A stretch of DNA of 37,047 nucleotides from Candidatus Aquidulcis sp. (GTDB taxonomy: Bacteria; Chloroflexota; Anaerolineae; Anaerolineales; UBA4823). The first letter of the stretch is position 1. Each line of letters begins with the position of its first letter. Made by a program: the position numbers and the translations under genes. Of the stretch, positions 29,112-37,047 are shown piece after piece. Location of the stretch: the NCBI GenBank assembly GCA_020723385.1, contig DYIZ01000055.1:1-37047 (forward strand). Direction: 5' to 3'. The notes under the pieces were generated by a model. The model had not been told where the DNA came from, searched no databases, and saw only the letters and a list, made by a program, of their open reading frames with translations.

Positions 29112-31778
29112 ATGCCCGTCCCCCTGATCCAGACCAAACTGACCATTCCACCCGCCCCAGCCTCTGGGATTCTGCGCCCGCGCCTGTTCGCCGACCTGGA
29201 ACGCGGCCTGCAACTCGGTCACCGCCTGCTGCTGGTCAGCGCGCCGCCGGGGTATGGCAAAACGACCTTGCTCAGCGCATGGACTCAAGCCACGGAAGCG
29301 CATTTGGGCTGGCTGGCTTTGGATGAAAGCGACAACGACCCCGCCCAGTTCTGGCGCTACTTTGCCGCCGCGCTCGCATCCCAGGTTCCCAACCTGCTCG
29401 AACCCATCCAAACCCTGCTCGATAATGACCCGCTTCACCAGTGGCCGGTGGATGTACTGCTCGCAGTGCTGGTCAACGCCCTCGCCCAAAATACTTCGCC
29501 GCTGGTGTTGGTGCTGGACGATTATCACGTCATCCACAACGAACGGATTCACGCCGCGCTGACCCAACTCCTGGCGCGCCAGCCCGCCCATTTTCACCTG
29601 GCTCTCACCAGCCGCAGCGAACCGCCACTCGACCTGCCCCGCCTGCGGGTGCGCGGCCAACTGACCGAAATCCAGATGGATGCGCTCGGTTTTTCCGAGC
29701 CGGAATCCGCCGATTTTCTGAACCAGTCCATGCGCCTGGAACTCGCGGCAAACGAAATCGCCCAACTCTACCAACGTACCGAGGGCTGGGCGGCGGGGCT
29801 GCAACTGGCGGCGCTGGGCTTACAGGCGCTCGACCGCGAGAAAGCCGCCGCCTTTATCCACGCTTTTCGCGGCAGCCATCGCCACATCGCCGATTACCTG
29901 GCCGACGAAGTGCTCCAGCGCCAGACGCCCGAAATCCAAACCTTCCTATTGCAAACCAGCCTGCTTGAAAAATTGAGCGCCCCGCTCTGCGCTGCCGTCA
30001 CCGGAGCGGCCAACGCCCAGGCTACGCTCGAAAGCCTGGAGCGCGCCAACCTGTTCCTGCTCCCGCTCAACGATGAGCGCCTGTGGTATCGCTATCATTC
30101 GTTGTGGGCCGAGATGCTGCAAACCCGCCTGAAACGTGAACAGCCCGCGACCATTCCGCAACTTCACCGGCGCGCCGCAGACTGGTTCGCCGCTAATGGT
30201 TTTCTCGACGAAGCCATCGGCCACGCCCTGGCCGCCGGGGAACCCGAAACCGCCGCCAGCCTGCTCGAAACAACCGCCAAAGGGCTGGTCATGCGCGGTG
30301 GCAGCGCCACCCTGCAAACCTGGCTGGAAAAACTGCCCGACGAAGTCATCCAAACTCGCCCGGCGCTGCTGATTGCCCAAACCTGGGCGCTGGTCACAGA
30401 TGGCCGCCTGGACGAGGCCGCCGCCATTCTCGATGATTTATCCCGCCGCGCCGGGTTGAAAGCCGCCCAACAGGGTGAAATCGCCGCCATCCAGTCCATC
30501 ATCGCCATCGTTCACCAGGATATTCCCGCCATCCACCGCCACGCCGAGGCCGCCCTGCGCCTGATCTCGCTCGAAGACAGTCCGCTGCGCTGCGGGGTGC
30601 TGCTCAGCCAGGGAACGGCTGCGGCGCTTTCGGGTGCGCTCGCCCAATCCGCCACCCTGCTCGAACAGGCCGTCCATGAGAGCCAGCGCGGACGCCAGCC
30701 CATCATCCACCTGATGGCCCTCAGCACACTGGCGCAGACCTGCGAAGCCCTGGGCAATTTCGACCGGGCCGACCGCCTGCACCGCCAGGTGATTGCGCTC
30801 GAATCTGACCCCGCCCTGGGCGGCCTGCCGTTGATTGGGGTGGGCTACGTCGGCCTGGGCGGCATCCTGCACGAACGCCTGCACTTCGACGAGGCCGAGG
30901 CCGCACTCCAGCAGGGGCTGGCGATTGGTCAGCGTTGGGGCAGCCCCGAAATCCAGATCGGCGCGTATTTCAGCCTGGCGCGCCTGCGTTACACTCAGGG
31001 CCGCCTGGACGAGGCGCTTGCCATCCTGGAAAAATTGGAAAGCGAATTCATCCCCGCCATGCCCATTCACGAGCGAGGCCACATCCAGGCCATCAAAGCG
31101 CGTTTCTGGCTGGCGCAGGGGCAAATAACCAAAGCCGCCGCCTGGGCGCGTTCACTGCCACCTGAAACCGAACCCGCCGCCTTCGATGACGAAAACCAAC
31201 TCCTGACCCTGGCGCGGGTGTTCCTGGCGCAACGCCAGCCACTCCCGGCGCAAAAAATCCTGGCCGGGTTGGAATCCACTGCTCGCGCCGCGCAGCGCAC
31301 CAGCTTGATTGAGATTTTTTTGTTGAAGGCCCTCACCCTGGCCCTCTCCCACAGGGAGAGAGGAAATTCCCTTTCCCCCTCGGGAGAGGGCCAGGGAATG
31401 AGGGAGCCTTTGGCCGAGGCGCTCTCCCTGGCCGAGCCGCAGAATCAGCGCCGGGTCTTTCTTGACGAACCGGAACTATATCCGCTCCTGCAAAACTGGC
31501 ATTCCCAACACCCCGAAAATCGCTTCGCCGCCGGCCTGCTGGCCGATTTCGAGCGCCGCGCCTCCGCCCTGCAAAAATCCCCGGCGCTGTTGAGCGACCG
31601 CGAAATGGATGTGCTGCGCCTGCTGGCGGCAGGTCTCTCCAACCAGGAAATCGCCGACCGGCTGGTGGTGGCGCTCTCGACCGTCAAAAGCCATGTCAAA
31701 AATATCCTGATGAAGCTCGATGCCGATAATCGCACCGCAGCAGTAGCAAAAGCCAGGCAGTTAAAGCTGGTTCAGTAA
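29112..31778 (+). CDS. MalT-like LuxR-family transcriptional activator (STAND ATPase)
   Basis: An 888-residue regulator. It starts [20 protein letters not shown], typical for the group, followed by a P-loop ([10 protein letters not shown], about 44-53) and Walker B ([13 protein letters not shown], about 130-142) of the STAND NTPase, a winged-helix region, then about 400 residues of TPR-like repeats, and a C-terminal LuxR HTH ([20 protein letters not shown] ... [15 protein letters not shown]). An inducer would bind the TPR part and cause ATP-dependent assembly. Residues encoded at 31330-31404 ([20 protein letters not shown]) are an in-frame dispersed repeat. The ATG at 29112 is preferred to the TTG at 29094 because a -10 box lies just before it. 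Target genes are unknown. Confidence 0.92.
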   Translation: MPVPLIQTKLTIPPAPASGILRPRLFADLERGLQLGHRLLLVSAPPGYGKTTLLSAWTQATEAHLGWLALDESDNDPAQFWRYFAAALASQVPNLLEPIQTLLDNDPLHQWPVDVLLAVLVNALAQNTSPLVLVLDDYHVIHNERIHAALTQLLARQPAHFHLALTSRSEPPLDLPRLRVRGQLTEIQMDALGFSEPESADFLNQSMRLELAANEIAQLYQRTEGWAAGLQLAALGLQALDREKAAAFIHAFRGSHRHIADYLADEVLQRQTPEIQTFLLQTSLLEKLSAPLCAAVTGAANAQATLESLERANLFLLPLNDERLWYRYHSLWAEMLQTRLKREQPATIPQLHRRAADWFAANGFLDEAIGHALAAGEPETAASLLETTAKGLVMRGGSATLQTWLEKLPDEVIQTRPALLIAQTWALVTDGRLDEAAAILDDLSRRAGLKAAQQGEIAAIQSIIAIVHQDIPAIHRHAEAALRLISLEDSPLRCGVLLSQGTAAALSGALAQSATLLEQAVHESQRGRQPIIHLMALSTLAQTCEALGNFDRADRLHRQVIALESDPALGGLPLIGVGYVGLGGILHERLHFDEAEAALQQGLAIGQRWGSPEIQIGAYFSLARLRYTQGRLDEALAILEKLESEFIPAMPIHERGHIQAIKARFWLAQGQITKAAAWARSLPPETEPAAFDDENQLLTLARVFLAQRQPLPAQKILAGLESTARAAQRTSLIEIFLLKALTLALSHRERGNSLSPSGEGQGMREPLAEALSLAEPQNQRRVFLDEPELYPLLQNWHSQHPENRFAAGLLADFERRASALQKSPALLSDREMDVLRLLAAGLSNQEIADRLVVALSTVKSHVKNILMKLDADNRTAAVAKARQLKLVQ
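31330..31404. repeat. In-frame dispersed repeat in the MalT-like gene
   Basis: CCCTCACCCTGGCCCTCTCC at 31330 and the near complement at 31382-31404 (GGGAGAGGGCCAGGGAATGA) form a long hairpin with a 2-base bulge. The encoded peptide with SHRERG and SPSGEG is a well-known translation product of this kind of dispersed repeat in many bacterial genomes. It lies between the TPR part and the HTH. Confidence 0.85.
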
Positions 31779-31796
31779 TCAGCTTCGAGTGACCCT

Positions 31797-32294
31797 ATGA
31801 CTCCCAATCATCTCTATCCAACGAGCGTGCAATCCTTTTCCAGGCAAACCCGAATCACAGGCCGCGCGCCTGATATTGCTGAAGAAACCCTGACGATGTC
31901 AGGAGTTAATTATGAACTCATGCCTGTCATCTGCATGACCGCTCCTAAAGCGTGGCGGTCTCAGCCGGTTTATACGTGGCCGACCGGCAGGCATCTTTTC
32001 AGAAGCCTCATTCTTTTCTTCGGTTTTATTCCAATCGATCTCCATTGTTTTGGGATCACAGAAGCAAGTTTGGCAGGTTTCCAAGAATCATCCTGTTCGA
32101 TATTAATGGAGTTTTGGCGTCACCAACGGCAAATTGAAAATCAGGGCGAAAATACTCTGATCACAGATCGCGTCGAGTTTCAGACGCGGATTCGGCCCTT
32201 GGGGAATCTGCTCGTTCCAGTGTATCGTTTGGTGTTTTCCCATCGCCACAAAAGACTTTTGCAAAGGTATGGCAGCGAGAAAAAAAGGCGCTGA
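31797..32294 (+). CDS. SRPBCC-like protein (tentative)
   Basis: A 165-codon frame starting 18 bases after the regulator. The second half is plausible for a SRPBCC/START-type ligand-binding protein: SCSILMEFWRHQRQIENQG, TLITDRVEFQTRIRPLG and LLVPVYRLVFSHRHKRLLQR, the last being the typical C-terminal helix. The first 50 residues do not look natural and no good ribosome-binding site is near the ATG, while AGGAG with an out-of-frame ATG lies at 31900-31912. The N-terminal part may be wrong or frameshifted. A terminator follows at 32394. Confidence 0.45.
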   Translation: MTPNHLYPTSVQSFSRQTRITGRAPDIAEETLTMSGVNYELMPVICMTAPKAWRSQPVYTWPTGRHLFRSLILFFGFIPIDLHCFGITEASLAGFQESSCSILMEFWRHQRQIENQGENTLITDRVEFQTRIRPLGNLLVPVYRLVFSHRHKRLLQRYGSEKKRR

Positions 32295-32393
32295 GACTGT
32301 TCGCTGATCAAGTTCATCTTCCTATCCCGCTGCGTTTCCCTCTCGCCCCTCATCCTTTCGAGGGATGACCCCCTCCCCCCTGAACGATAAGAT

Positions 32394-32421
32394 ATGCCCA
32401 TCAATGCGATGGGTATTTTTT
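32394..32421 (+). terminator. Rho-independent terminator
   Basis: ATGCCCATC and GATGGGTAT form a 9-bp stem (one G-T pair) with loop AATGC and run into TTTTTTT. It ends the MalT-like/SRPBCC unit and isolates the reductase-like genes. Confidence 0.8.
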
Positions 32422-32424
32422 ATT

Positions 32425-32452
32425 GGTAGTGCGAAATTAACTTCGCACTACC
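32425..32452. repeat. Perfect 11-bp inverted repeat just before the first reductase-like gene
   Basis: GGTAGTGCGAA and TTCGCACTACC surround ATTAAC. It sits between the terminator and the GAGGAG box of the gene at 32467, where it could be an operator or a leader hairpin; it also looks like a dispersed repeat. Confidence 0.7.
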
Positions 32453-32466
32453 AGAGGAGAAAACAC

Positions 32467-33417
32467 ATGAAAACCCTAATCGTCGGCGCAGGCATTATCG
32501 GAACCATCTACGGCTGGGCGTTTGCCGAAGCCGGTCACGAAGTTGTCCATCTGGTGCGCCCCGGCAAGGCCGCGCAGTTCAGAAATGGCTTCAAGATAGA
32601 CATGTACGATGTGCGCAAAGGCCACAAACGCGACTTTCTCGGCCACTACCCGCTGCGCGTCACCGAAACCGTCCAGCCATCCGATGGCTACGAACTGGCC
32701 ATCGTCCCCACCAAGCACTACCGCCTGCTCGAAACCTTGAAGCAGCTTGTCCCCCTTACCGGGAACGCCAATTACTGGCTGCTGACCCAAAACTGGGACG
32801 GCTGCGAGGCGATTGGTGCCATCCTGCCGCCGTCGCGCTACGTTTTCGGCGATGCCAAGGCCGGCGGCAAGTTCGAGGGCGAGACGCTGATTGCCACCAT
32901 CGCCAGCGCCGACATTGGCCAGGTGGGTGGGCGGCACGACGCCTGCCTCGATAGGGTCATCGCCCTGTGCAACTCCGCCCAGGTGGAAATCACCGTTCAG
33001 GAGAACATCCTGCACTATCTCTGGGTGCAGTACGCCATCACCGGCGGGCTGTGGCCGGCGCTGGTCAAGGCCGGCAGTTTCGAGGCGATCTTTGCCAACC
33101 GGCAGATTGGCGAACAAGGTGTGCGCGCCGCCCGAGAATGCTTGGAAGTCGTCACCCGGCGCGGCGTGGATTTGAAAAAATATCCTGAAACGAAAATGTA
33201 CCAAAACACCGCCCCCGTCGGTATGTGGCTTGCCGGGCTGGTGCTCAAAGCCCTGTTCCGCTTCAACAAACTCGTCCAGCGCAGCTCCTTGCACGGCCTG
33301 TGCGATGCCGAGGAAGTGCGCGCCTTTTACTACGACCTGCTCAACACGGGTCGCAGCCTGGGCGTAGAGATGCCCGCCATGAGCGCCTTCGAGCCGGATA
33401 TTCAAGCGATGGCCTGA
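32467..33417 (+). CDS. Ketopantoate reductase-like (PanE/ApbA) oxidoreductase, copy 1
   Basis: A 316-residue protein of the 6-phosphogluconate-dehydrogenase-like fold. The Rossmann motif is GAGIIGTIYGWAFAEAG (8-24), and the NADPH-specific loop HLVRPGK follows. The C-terminal helical domain starts near 180 (VQENILHYLWVQYAITGG). True PanE has a catalytic Lys near 176 and a Glu near 256; these are not clearly identifiable here, so another 2-oxo or hydroxy acid may be the substrate. An AGAGGAGA box precedes the ATG. A second copy with about the same length and motifs follows at 33535. Confidence 0.82.
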   Translation: MKTLIVGAGIIGTIYGWAFAEAGHEVVHLVRPGKAAQFRNGFKIDMYDVRKGHKRDFLGHYPLRVTETVQPSDGYELAIVPTKHYRLLETLKQLVPLTGNANYWLLTQNWDGCEAIGAILPPSRYVFGDAKAGGKFEGETLIATIASADIGQVGGRHDACLDRVIALCNSAQVEITVQENILHYLWVQYAITGGLWPALVKAGSFEAIFANRQIGEQGVRAARECLEVVTRRGVDLKKYPETKMYQNTAPVGMWLAGLVLKALFRFNKLVQRSSLHGLCDAEEVRAFYYDLLNTGRSLGVEMPAMSAFEPDIQAMA

Positions 33418-33441
33418 CCACATGAAATTCCTATTCGTTTG

Positions 33442-33480
33442 ACCAGGTAACAACTCTCTTGTTAGCGAGGGCATCCTGGT
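33442..33480. repeat. Hairpin between the two reductase-like genes
   Basis: ACCAGG (33442-33447) with CCTGGT (33475-33480) outside, and TAACAA (33448-33453) with TTGTTA (33459-33464) inside. It may be a terminator without T-run or a processing site. Confidence 0.4.
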
Positions 33481-33534
33481 TCACACAAACCTATACTTTG
33501 TTTGAGTAACCAATCTATTTCAGGAGAAAAACCT

Positions 33535-34473
33535 ATGAAAACCTTAATCATCGGAACCGGCATTATCGGCGTCATCTACGGCTGGGCACTGGCCGAGGCC
33601 GGAGTAAACGTCACCCACTTTGTTCGCAAAGGCAGGAAAGACCAATTCAAAGCTGGGGTCAACCTGGATATTTTGGACGAACGCAAAGGCCATCCCAAGT
33701 ACAACATCACTCAATATGCGTTGAAATGCGTCGAGGAAATCTCCCCCGCCGATGGTTATGAACTCATTCTCGTTCCTACCAACATGCACCAGACCGAGGA
33801 AGCCATCGAAAGCCTCGTCCCAGTTGCGGGGCAAGCCACATTTCTGATTTTCTCTGGCAATTGGGAAGGCACAGAAGCGATTGACCGCCTTCTGCCCAGG
33901 GAACGCTACCTGCTGGGCTACGCCGATGGCGGCGGAACTATCCGCAATGGCGCCTACTGGGCCAACCTTGGCGCGGAAGTACACATCGGTGCGGTGGATG
34001 GCAAGGCCAAAGACAAGTTGGCGCAGGTCAAGGCGTTGTTCATCCAGGCTGACATGACGCCCGATGTGCAGGAAAACATCGTCCACTGGTTGTGGCAGCA
34101 CGCCGCCGGGGCAATTGGCTTCGCTATGGGCTTTGCCAAACACGGCGACATTCCTACCTTCCTGGCCGACAAGGAACTTGTGCATCAGTGCGTCCGCTCG
34201 ACCAAAGAATTGTTCAAATTGTGCGAACTGCGCGGCGTTGACCTGAAACAATATCCCGAAGCCGGCTTCATCAACTTCCCCGATTGGCTCGTGACCTTCC
34301 TGGTGCGCTGGAATATCTCCCATCGCGAGGCCGCCCAGCGCTATAGCGCCCACGGAGCCAGCGCCGGCAGCCAGCAAGAAATGAAGTTGTATTATGCCCA
34401 GGTGATGAAAGATGCGAGTAGATTGGGTTTTGATATGCCGTATACCCAGGCCCTGGCAGCCTATCTCAAATAA
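33535..34473 (+). CDS. Ketopantoate reductase-like (PanE/ApbA) oxidoreductase, copy 2
   Basis: A 312-residue paralogue of the gene before it. The start MKTLIIGTGIIGVIYGWALA, the loop HFVRKGRKDQF, the middle GYELILVPTNMHQTEEAI and the helical part VQENIVHWLWQHAAG align with MKTLIVGAGIIGTIYGWAFA, HLVRPGKAAQF, GYELAIVPTKHYRLLETL and VQENILHYLWVQYA of copy 1, so the pair came from a duplication followed by clear divergence. AGGAG lies 8 bases before the ATG. Different second-half sequences suggest different substrates. It converges with the AbrB-like gene. Confidence 0.82.
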   Translation: MKTLIIGTGIIGVIYGWALAEAGVNVTHFVRKGRKDQFKAGVNLDILDERKGHPKYNITQYALKCVEEISPADGYELILVPTNMHQTEEAIESLVPVAGQATFLIFSGNWEGTEAIDRLLPRERYLLGYADGGGTIRNGAYWANLGAEVHIGAVDGKAKDKLAQVKALFIQADMTPDVQENIVHWLWQHAAGAIGFAMGFAKHGDIPTFLADKELVHQCVRSTKELFKLCELRGVDLKQYPEAGFINFPDWLVTFLVRWNISHREAAQRYSAHGASAGSQQEMKLYYAQVMKDASRLGFDMPYTQALAAYLK

Positions 34474-34496
34474 TCCATCCGGATGACCCAGTGTGA

Positions 34497-34967
34497 TCAA
34501 TCTGCGAAAATAGGAATCTCCGGGTGCAGGTTGGCGTACTCGATGATCCGCCCCTTGACGCCCATCACAAAAGCCAGGTTACTGCCCCGGATGGAGAGCA
34601 AACGCTCGCCCGCCTTCAGCCGATACGCCGCCAAGGCAGCCGCCGGCAGTTCGAGCCTGCCATCAGGGTTGAGATTGATCCAGCAGTACAGGCGTCCCTT
34701 GGATTTCACCGTTTGCCCCTGCTCCAGCCGGTATTCGGCCAGGTCGGGGTGACTGACCAACAGGCCCGCCAACGCCGATCGCTGGAGCAGGTCGTGTGTG
34801 GAGACGGTAAAGCCGCCGGTGCTTTGGCTGCCCGAAGTCAGGATCACCTTCCCGCCGGGAACCAGGCCATATTCGTCTTGAGTTTCAGGCGGGATTTGGA
34901 TTCTCCCGCCCGGCCCAATCAGCGACCAGCCGAAAACGTACTTGCCGCCTTTGGCAATCTGTGGCAT
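34497..34967 (-). CDS. Double AbrB/SpoVT-like protein
   Basis: A 156-residue protein of two similar halves. The first half has IGPGGRIQIPPETQDEYGL, VPGGKVILTSGSQSTGGF; the second has LNPDGRLELPAAALAAYRL, KAGERLLSIRGSNLAFVM. Each reads as a swapped-hairpin AbrB-type unit (G-R-I/L-x-I/L-P ... L-x-x-G-x-x-L). Two units in one chain would form by themselves the fold that AbrB makes as a dimer. It may bind DNA, or bind a ligand as other swapped-hairpin proteins do. It lies 6 bases after the CPBP-like gene and so is the last gene of the PadR operon. No family name is recalled with certainty. Confidence 0.55.
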   Translation of the reverse strand: MPQIAKGGKYVFGWSLIGPGGRIQIPPETQDEYGLVPGGKVILTSGSQSTGGFTVSTHDLLQRSALAGLLVSHPDLAEYRLEQGQTVKSKGRLYCWINLNPDGRLELPAAALAAYRLKAGERLLSIRGSNLAFVMGVKGRIIEYANLHPEIPIFAD

Positions 34968-34973
34968 TTTTTC

Positions 34974-35792
34974 CTACCCTTCTCTGTGTTCCTGGCCGTT
35001 CTCTGCGCTTTCTACTCGTAACCACCAATCTCGGTTGTAAGGCCGCTCCCTATGGCGCAGCTCGTAAACGATCATGTAAGTGAACAACCCGCCCATGATG
35101 ATCGCCGTCACGATCAGCATCTCATCCACCTGGCCAAAGACCGTGCCGTTGATCGCCAGCCCCACGCTGCCGCCGATGTTGTGGGCGATTGCCACCAAAA
35201 TGAGGTTCTCCGTCCACAGGTACAGGAACAGGTCCACCAGGAAGACGACGAACAGGCCCACCTGCATCCACGCTTGCAGGCCGCCGGGGAAGTAATAGAA
35301 GCCCGCCAGGTGAAACAGGGCAAACAATAGCGCCGGGACGATCAGTGCCGTTGCCAGGCCGAAATTCTTGCGCAGCACCGGCAGCATCAGCACGGCAAAC
35401 AGGGGGTAATACGAAATGTGGAACAGCGTCGTCGAGACGAAATGCACGGCAAATTCATTCAGCGGGATGCCGCGGCCAGCCAGCTCGGTGATGGCGTATA
35501 TCTGGCCGAGATACACGTAAACGGCAATGATCCCCAGGCCCAGCAGCCAGTTCTTGCCGCGCGGCCAGAACGAAAATTCCAGCTTCCACTTGCGCGCCAG
35601 CCACAGCGGCAGCCCGATGCTGAAAACCGGGAACATCACCAGCCCCATAATCATCCCGGCCACCGGCTCCAGGCTTTCGGTCGTGCCGTTGCGCTCGCCG
35701 ACCACCATCAGCCCGTTTGCCAGCGCAAACAGGGCCACAAACACGATATAGATTCCCAACGTGATCCATAGTTGCCGACGATTTTCAGACAT
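34974..35792 (-). CDS. CPBP-like integral membrane protein lacking the EExxxR motif
   Basis: A 272-residue protein with about seven to eight hydrophobic segments. Two CPBP (CAAX protease/bacteriocin-processing) motifs are suggested: FALFHLAGF (FxxxH) and AIAHNIGG (HNxxG) near the C-terminus. The first motif, EExxxR, is not found; the matching region reads LFHISYYPLFAVLMLP. It may thus be an inactive relative or a different family. The start at 35792 has AAGGAG 8 bases upstream and overlaps the end of the methyltransferase gene by 8 bases. It is part of the padR operon. Confidence 0.6.
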   Translation of the reverse strand: MSENRRQLWITLGIYIVFVALFALANGLMVVGERNGTTESLEPVAGMIMGLVMFPVFSIGLPLWLARKWKLEFSFWPRGKNWLLGLGIIAVYVYLGQIYAITELAGRGIPLNEFAVHFVSTTLFHISYYPLFAVLMLPVLRKNFGLATALIVPALLFALFHLAGFYYFPGGLQAWMQVGLFVVFLVDLFLYLWTENLILVAIAHNIGGSVGLAINGTVFGQVDEMLIVTAIIMGGLFTYMIVYELRHRERPYNRDWWLRVESAENGQEHREG

Positions 35793-36462
35793 GGCAGTGC
35801 TCCTTCGCAACGAAAATATCCATCACATCTTCCGCGATGCGCCAACCTTGCAGACGGGAAGTTTGCAGCAATTGGCGCAGTTCATCAGGCGTGTATGATG
35901 AGTGGATTGAACCCCAGTAGTGCTTGCGAAAATCCGCCGGGATGCTCAGGCCGATCAGCCAGGCAAACAGGCGTTCCCTGCGTTTGAGCAGGCGCTTGGA
36001 ATCGCGCACCAGGCAGCCGCCACCCGGCTTGAGCACACGGGCAATCTCGTCGAACACGCGGCGTGGCTCATCCCAATGGTGCAGCGACCCCGATGAAACG
36101 ACGAAATCGAACTCGCCCGCCTCGAATGGCATGTTCTTGGCATCGCCCACCCGCCACGAGACGAACTCACTCACCCCGCGAGCGGCGGCGTTCTCGGCGG
36201 CCAGGCTGAGCATGGCTTGCGACAAATCCAGCCCGATCACCTGGGCTTTGCCGCGTAGCAGGTTGGCAATTTCAATTGTGACGAAACCGGTGCCGGTGCC
36301 GACATCCAGAATTTTGCCGCCATCCGGCAGCCTGGCGGCCACATCCCGCGCCATGCGGCGGTATTCGGCCTGCACCGGCCCCTTGCCCATCACCTCGTTG
36401 AAGCGCCGGGCGTCGGTCGCTTGTTCGATAACTTCTGCTTCGGGAATGCGATATTCGGTCAT
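35785..36462 (-). CDS. Class I SAM-dependent methyltransferase
   Basis: A 225-residue methyltransferase of the UbiE/MenG-like type (Methyltransf_11). Motif I is ILDVGTGTGFVTIEIA (51-66), motif II VIGLDLSQAM, then the DAKNMPFEAGEFDFVVSSGS stretch and VLKPGGGCLVRDSKR. The substrate is not evident. AAGGAG lies 8 bases before the ATG. Genes for a PadR regulator upstream and a membrane protein downstream (overlap of 8 bases) lie on the same strand. Confidence 0.88.
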   Translation of the reverse strand: MTEYRIPEAEVIEQATDARRFNEVMGKGPVQAEYRRMARDVAARLPDGGKILDVGTGTGFVTIEIANLLRGKAQVIGLDLSQAMLSLAAENAAARGVSEFVSWRVGDAKNMPFEAGEFDFVVSSGSLHHWDEPRRVFDEIARVLKPGGGCLVRDSKRLLKRRERLFAWLIGLSIPADFRKHYWGSIHSSYTPDELRQLLQTSRLQGWRIAEDVMDIFVAKEHCHV

Positions 36463-36489
36463 CTGATTTCTCCTTGTTATAGTTTGAAT

Positions 36490-36503
36490 ATTCTAACTAG
36501 AAT
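36490..36503. promoter_or_regulatory. Candidate operator between padR and the methyltransferase gene
   Basis: ATTCT-AACT-AGAAT is a short perfect dyad in an AT-rich 63-base gap. It is well placed for a PadR-type dimer controlling the downstream genes. A weak GCGGC/GCCGC hairpin with a T-run (36520-36545 region) covers the end of padR and may be its terminator. Confidence 0.4.
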
Positions 36504-36525
36504 TAGCTGCAAAAAAAGAGGCGGC

Positions 36526-37047
36526 CTATAGAAACTCGCCGCTTTCCAGCTTTTGCAGCAGGTCGGAAACCCAGTTCAGTTCGGCCTGGGTGTGAACGTA
36601 GGTGTGGTCGAAAATGGCCGTCGCCAGGCGCGGCACTTCGGGGTTGGACATTTGCTCGGCGCGGTGACTTTGGAGATGTTCCAGCACCGTTTGCAGCCCC
36701 GCCTGGCGCATCCGCAGGTAGGCTTTGACCTCGTCGAGCGGCAGGCTTTCCAGGAAAAACAGGTAAATATCCAACGCAAAATACTGCCGCTCCACCTGCT
36801 GCCAGCCTTCACGCAGCAGGCGCAGGAACTCCGCCCGCCCAGACTCGGTGATCTGGTAAACGCTGCGCGCCGGGCGCTTGTTATCCTGCTCGACATTCAC
36901 CTTCTCGACGAATTTCTCGTCCGCCAGCTTATCCAGCGCAAAATAGATCGAGCCAAAAGCGATCGAAGTCCAATCGCTCATGTGTTCCTCGATGATTTGC
37001 TTGATTTCGTAGCCGTAGAGGGGGCGTTGGCGCAGCAGGCCCAGGAT
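36526..37047 (-). CDS. PadR-family transcriptional regulator (5' end outside the window)
   Basis: The frame is open to the right edge, so the true start is beyond 37047; the first visible codons read ILGLLRQRPLYGYEIKQIIE, the winged-helix start of PadR proteins. The wing follows as FGSIYFALDKLADEKFV and YQITESGRAEF. The C-terminal part (about 90-173 of the visible peptide) is a helical dimer domain with VKAYLRMRQAGLQTVLEHL. The protein is probably complete at its C-terminus. It likely represses the genes downstream or itself in response to a small aromatic or toxic compound, as other PadR proteins do. Confidence 0.88.
   Translation of the reverse strand: MLGLLRQRPLYGYEIKQIIEEHMSDWTSIAFGSIYFALDKLADEKFVEKVNVEQDNKRPARSVYQITESGRAEFLRLLREGWQQVERQYFALDIYLFFLESLPLDEVKAYLRMRQAGLQTVLEHLQSHRAEQMSNPEVPRLATAIFDHTYVHTQAELNWVSDLLQKLESGEFL

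Noticed and set aside
31330-31404. Terminator inside the MalT-like gene
   Set aside because: The hairpin lacks a T-run and the reading frame continues to an intact HTH domain, so a dispersed repeat fits better.
34497-34967. Antitoxin of a toxin-antitoxin pair
   Set aside because: The AbrB-like protein has two units and no small toxin gene is next to it; neighbours are a membrane protein and a methyltransferase.
1-37047. Prophage, insertion sequence, integron or tRNA-linked island
   Set aside because: No transposase, integrase, phage structural gene, att-like direct repeat pair or tRNA was recognised; gaps hold only small palindromes and promoters.

Overview
This window is GC-rich chromosomal DNA that most resembles an Anaerolineae-type member of the Chloroflexota, probably from an environmental genome. 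The reasons are indirect: a class II HMG-CoA reductase beside an archaeal-type HMG-CoA synthase and a DUF35 protein (a mevalonate route), ECF sigma factors paired with DUF4367 membrane proteins, a giant MalT-like LuxR regulator, several starts with a -10 box touching the start codon, and intergenic spaces filled with palindromic repeats. No rRNA, tRNA, CRISPR array, insertion sequence or prophage gene was seen.

Layout. 0-6.9 kb: mostly minus-strand genes with a DNA-damage flavour (start of a ClbS/DfsB-like gene, DUF3795, uracil-DNA-glycosylase-like protein, AlkD-like glycosylase, alkyltransferase-like protein, DinB-fold protein), plus a membrane-anchored peptidoglycan-binding/propeller protein and a GH13 glycosidase on the plus strand. 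6.9-10.3 kb: ankyrin protein, MFS transporter and alpha/beta hydrolase. 10.4-13.4 kb: two tandem ECF sigma/DUF4367 cassettes that share an upstream promoter-like motif. 13.4-20 kb: zinc-ribbon membrane protein, small membrane protein, second MFS transporter, a four-motif DnaJ-type zinc-finger protein, and a GAF-GAF histidine kinase translationally coupled to a TrmH-family RNA methyltransferase that carries a tandem-repeat insertion. 20-23 kb: mevalonate genes. 23.2-27.4 kb: a minus-strand operon nrdD-nrdG-cobO-cobT behind a cobalamin riboswitch, a leader terminator and a hairpin over the ribosome-binding site; most of its 3' half carries frameshifts, a stop or truncation, and it ends against a fic fragment. 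27.4-32.4 kb: remains of a MalT-like gene, two membrane proteins, an intact MalT-like regulator and a SRPBCC-like protein. 32.4-34.5 kb: tandem ketopantoate-reductase-like paralogues. 34.5-37 kb: a minus-strand set of PadR regulator (running off the end), methyltransferase, CPBP-like membrane protein and a double AbrB-like protein.

The most notable structures are: (1) a B12 riboswitch in front of a B12-independent class III ribonucleotide reductase whose glycyl-radical segment lies in a separate, apparently broken reading frame; (2) twin sigma/DUF4367 units with a shared motif that suggests auto- or cross-regulation; (3) a family of inverted repeats built by iterating a 7-, 8- or 9-base word; and (4) repeat elements lying in frame inside at least three coding sequences (HMG-CoA reductase, MalT-like regulator, TrmH-family methyltransferase). 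All homology calls were made by eye from motifs; no database search was run.
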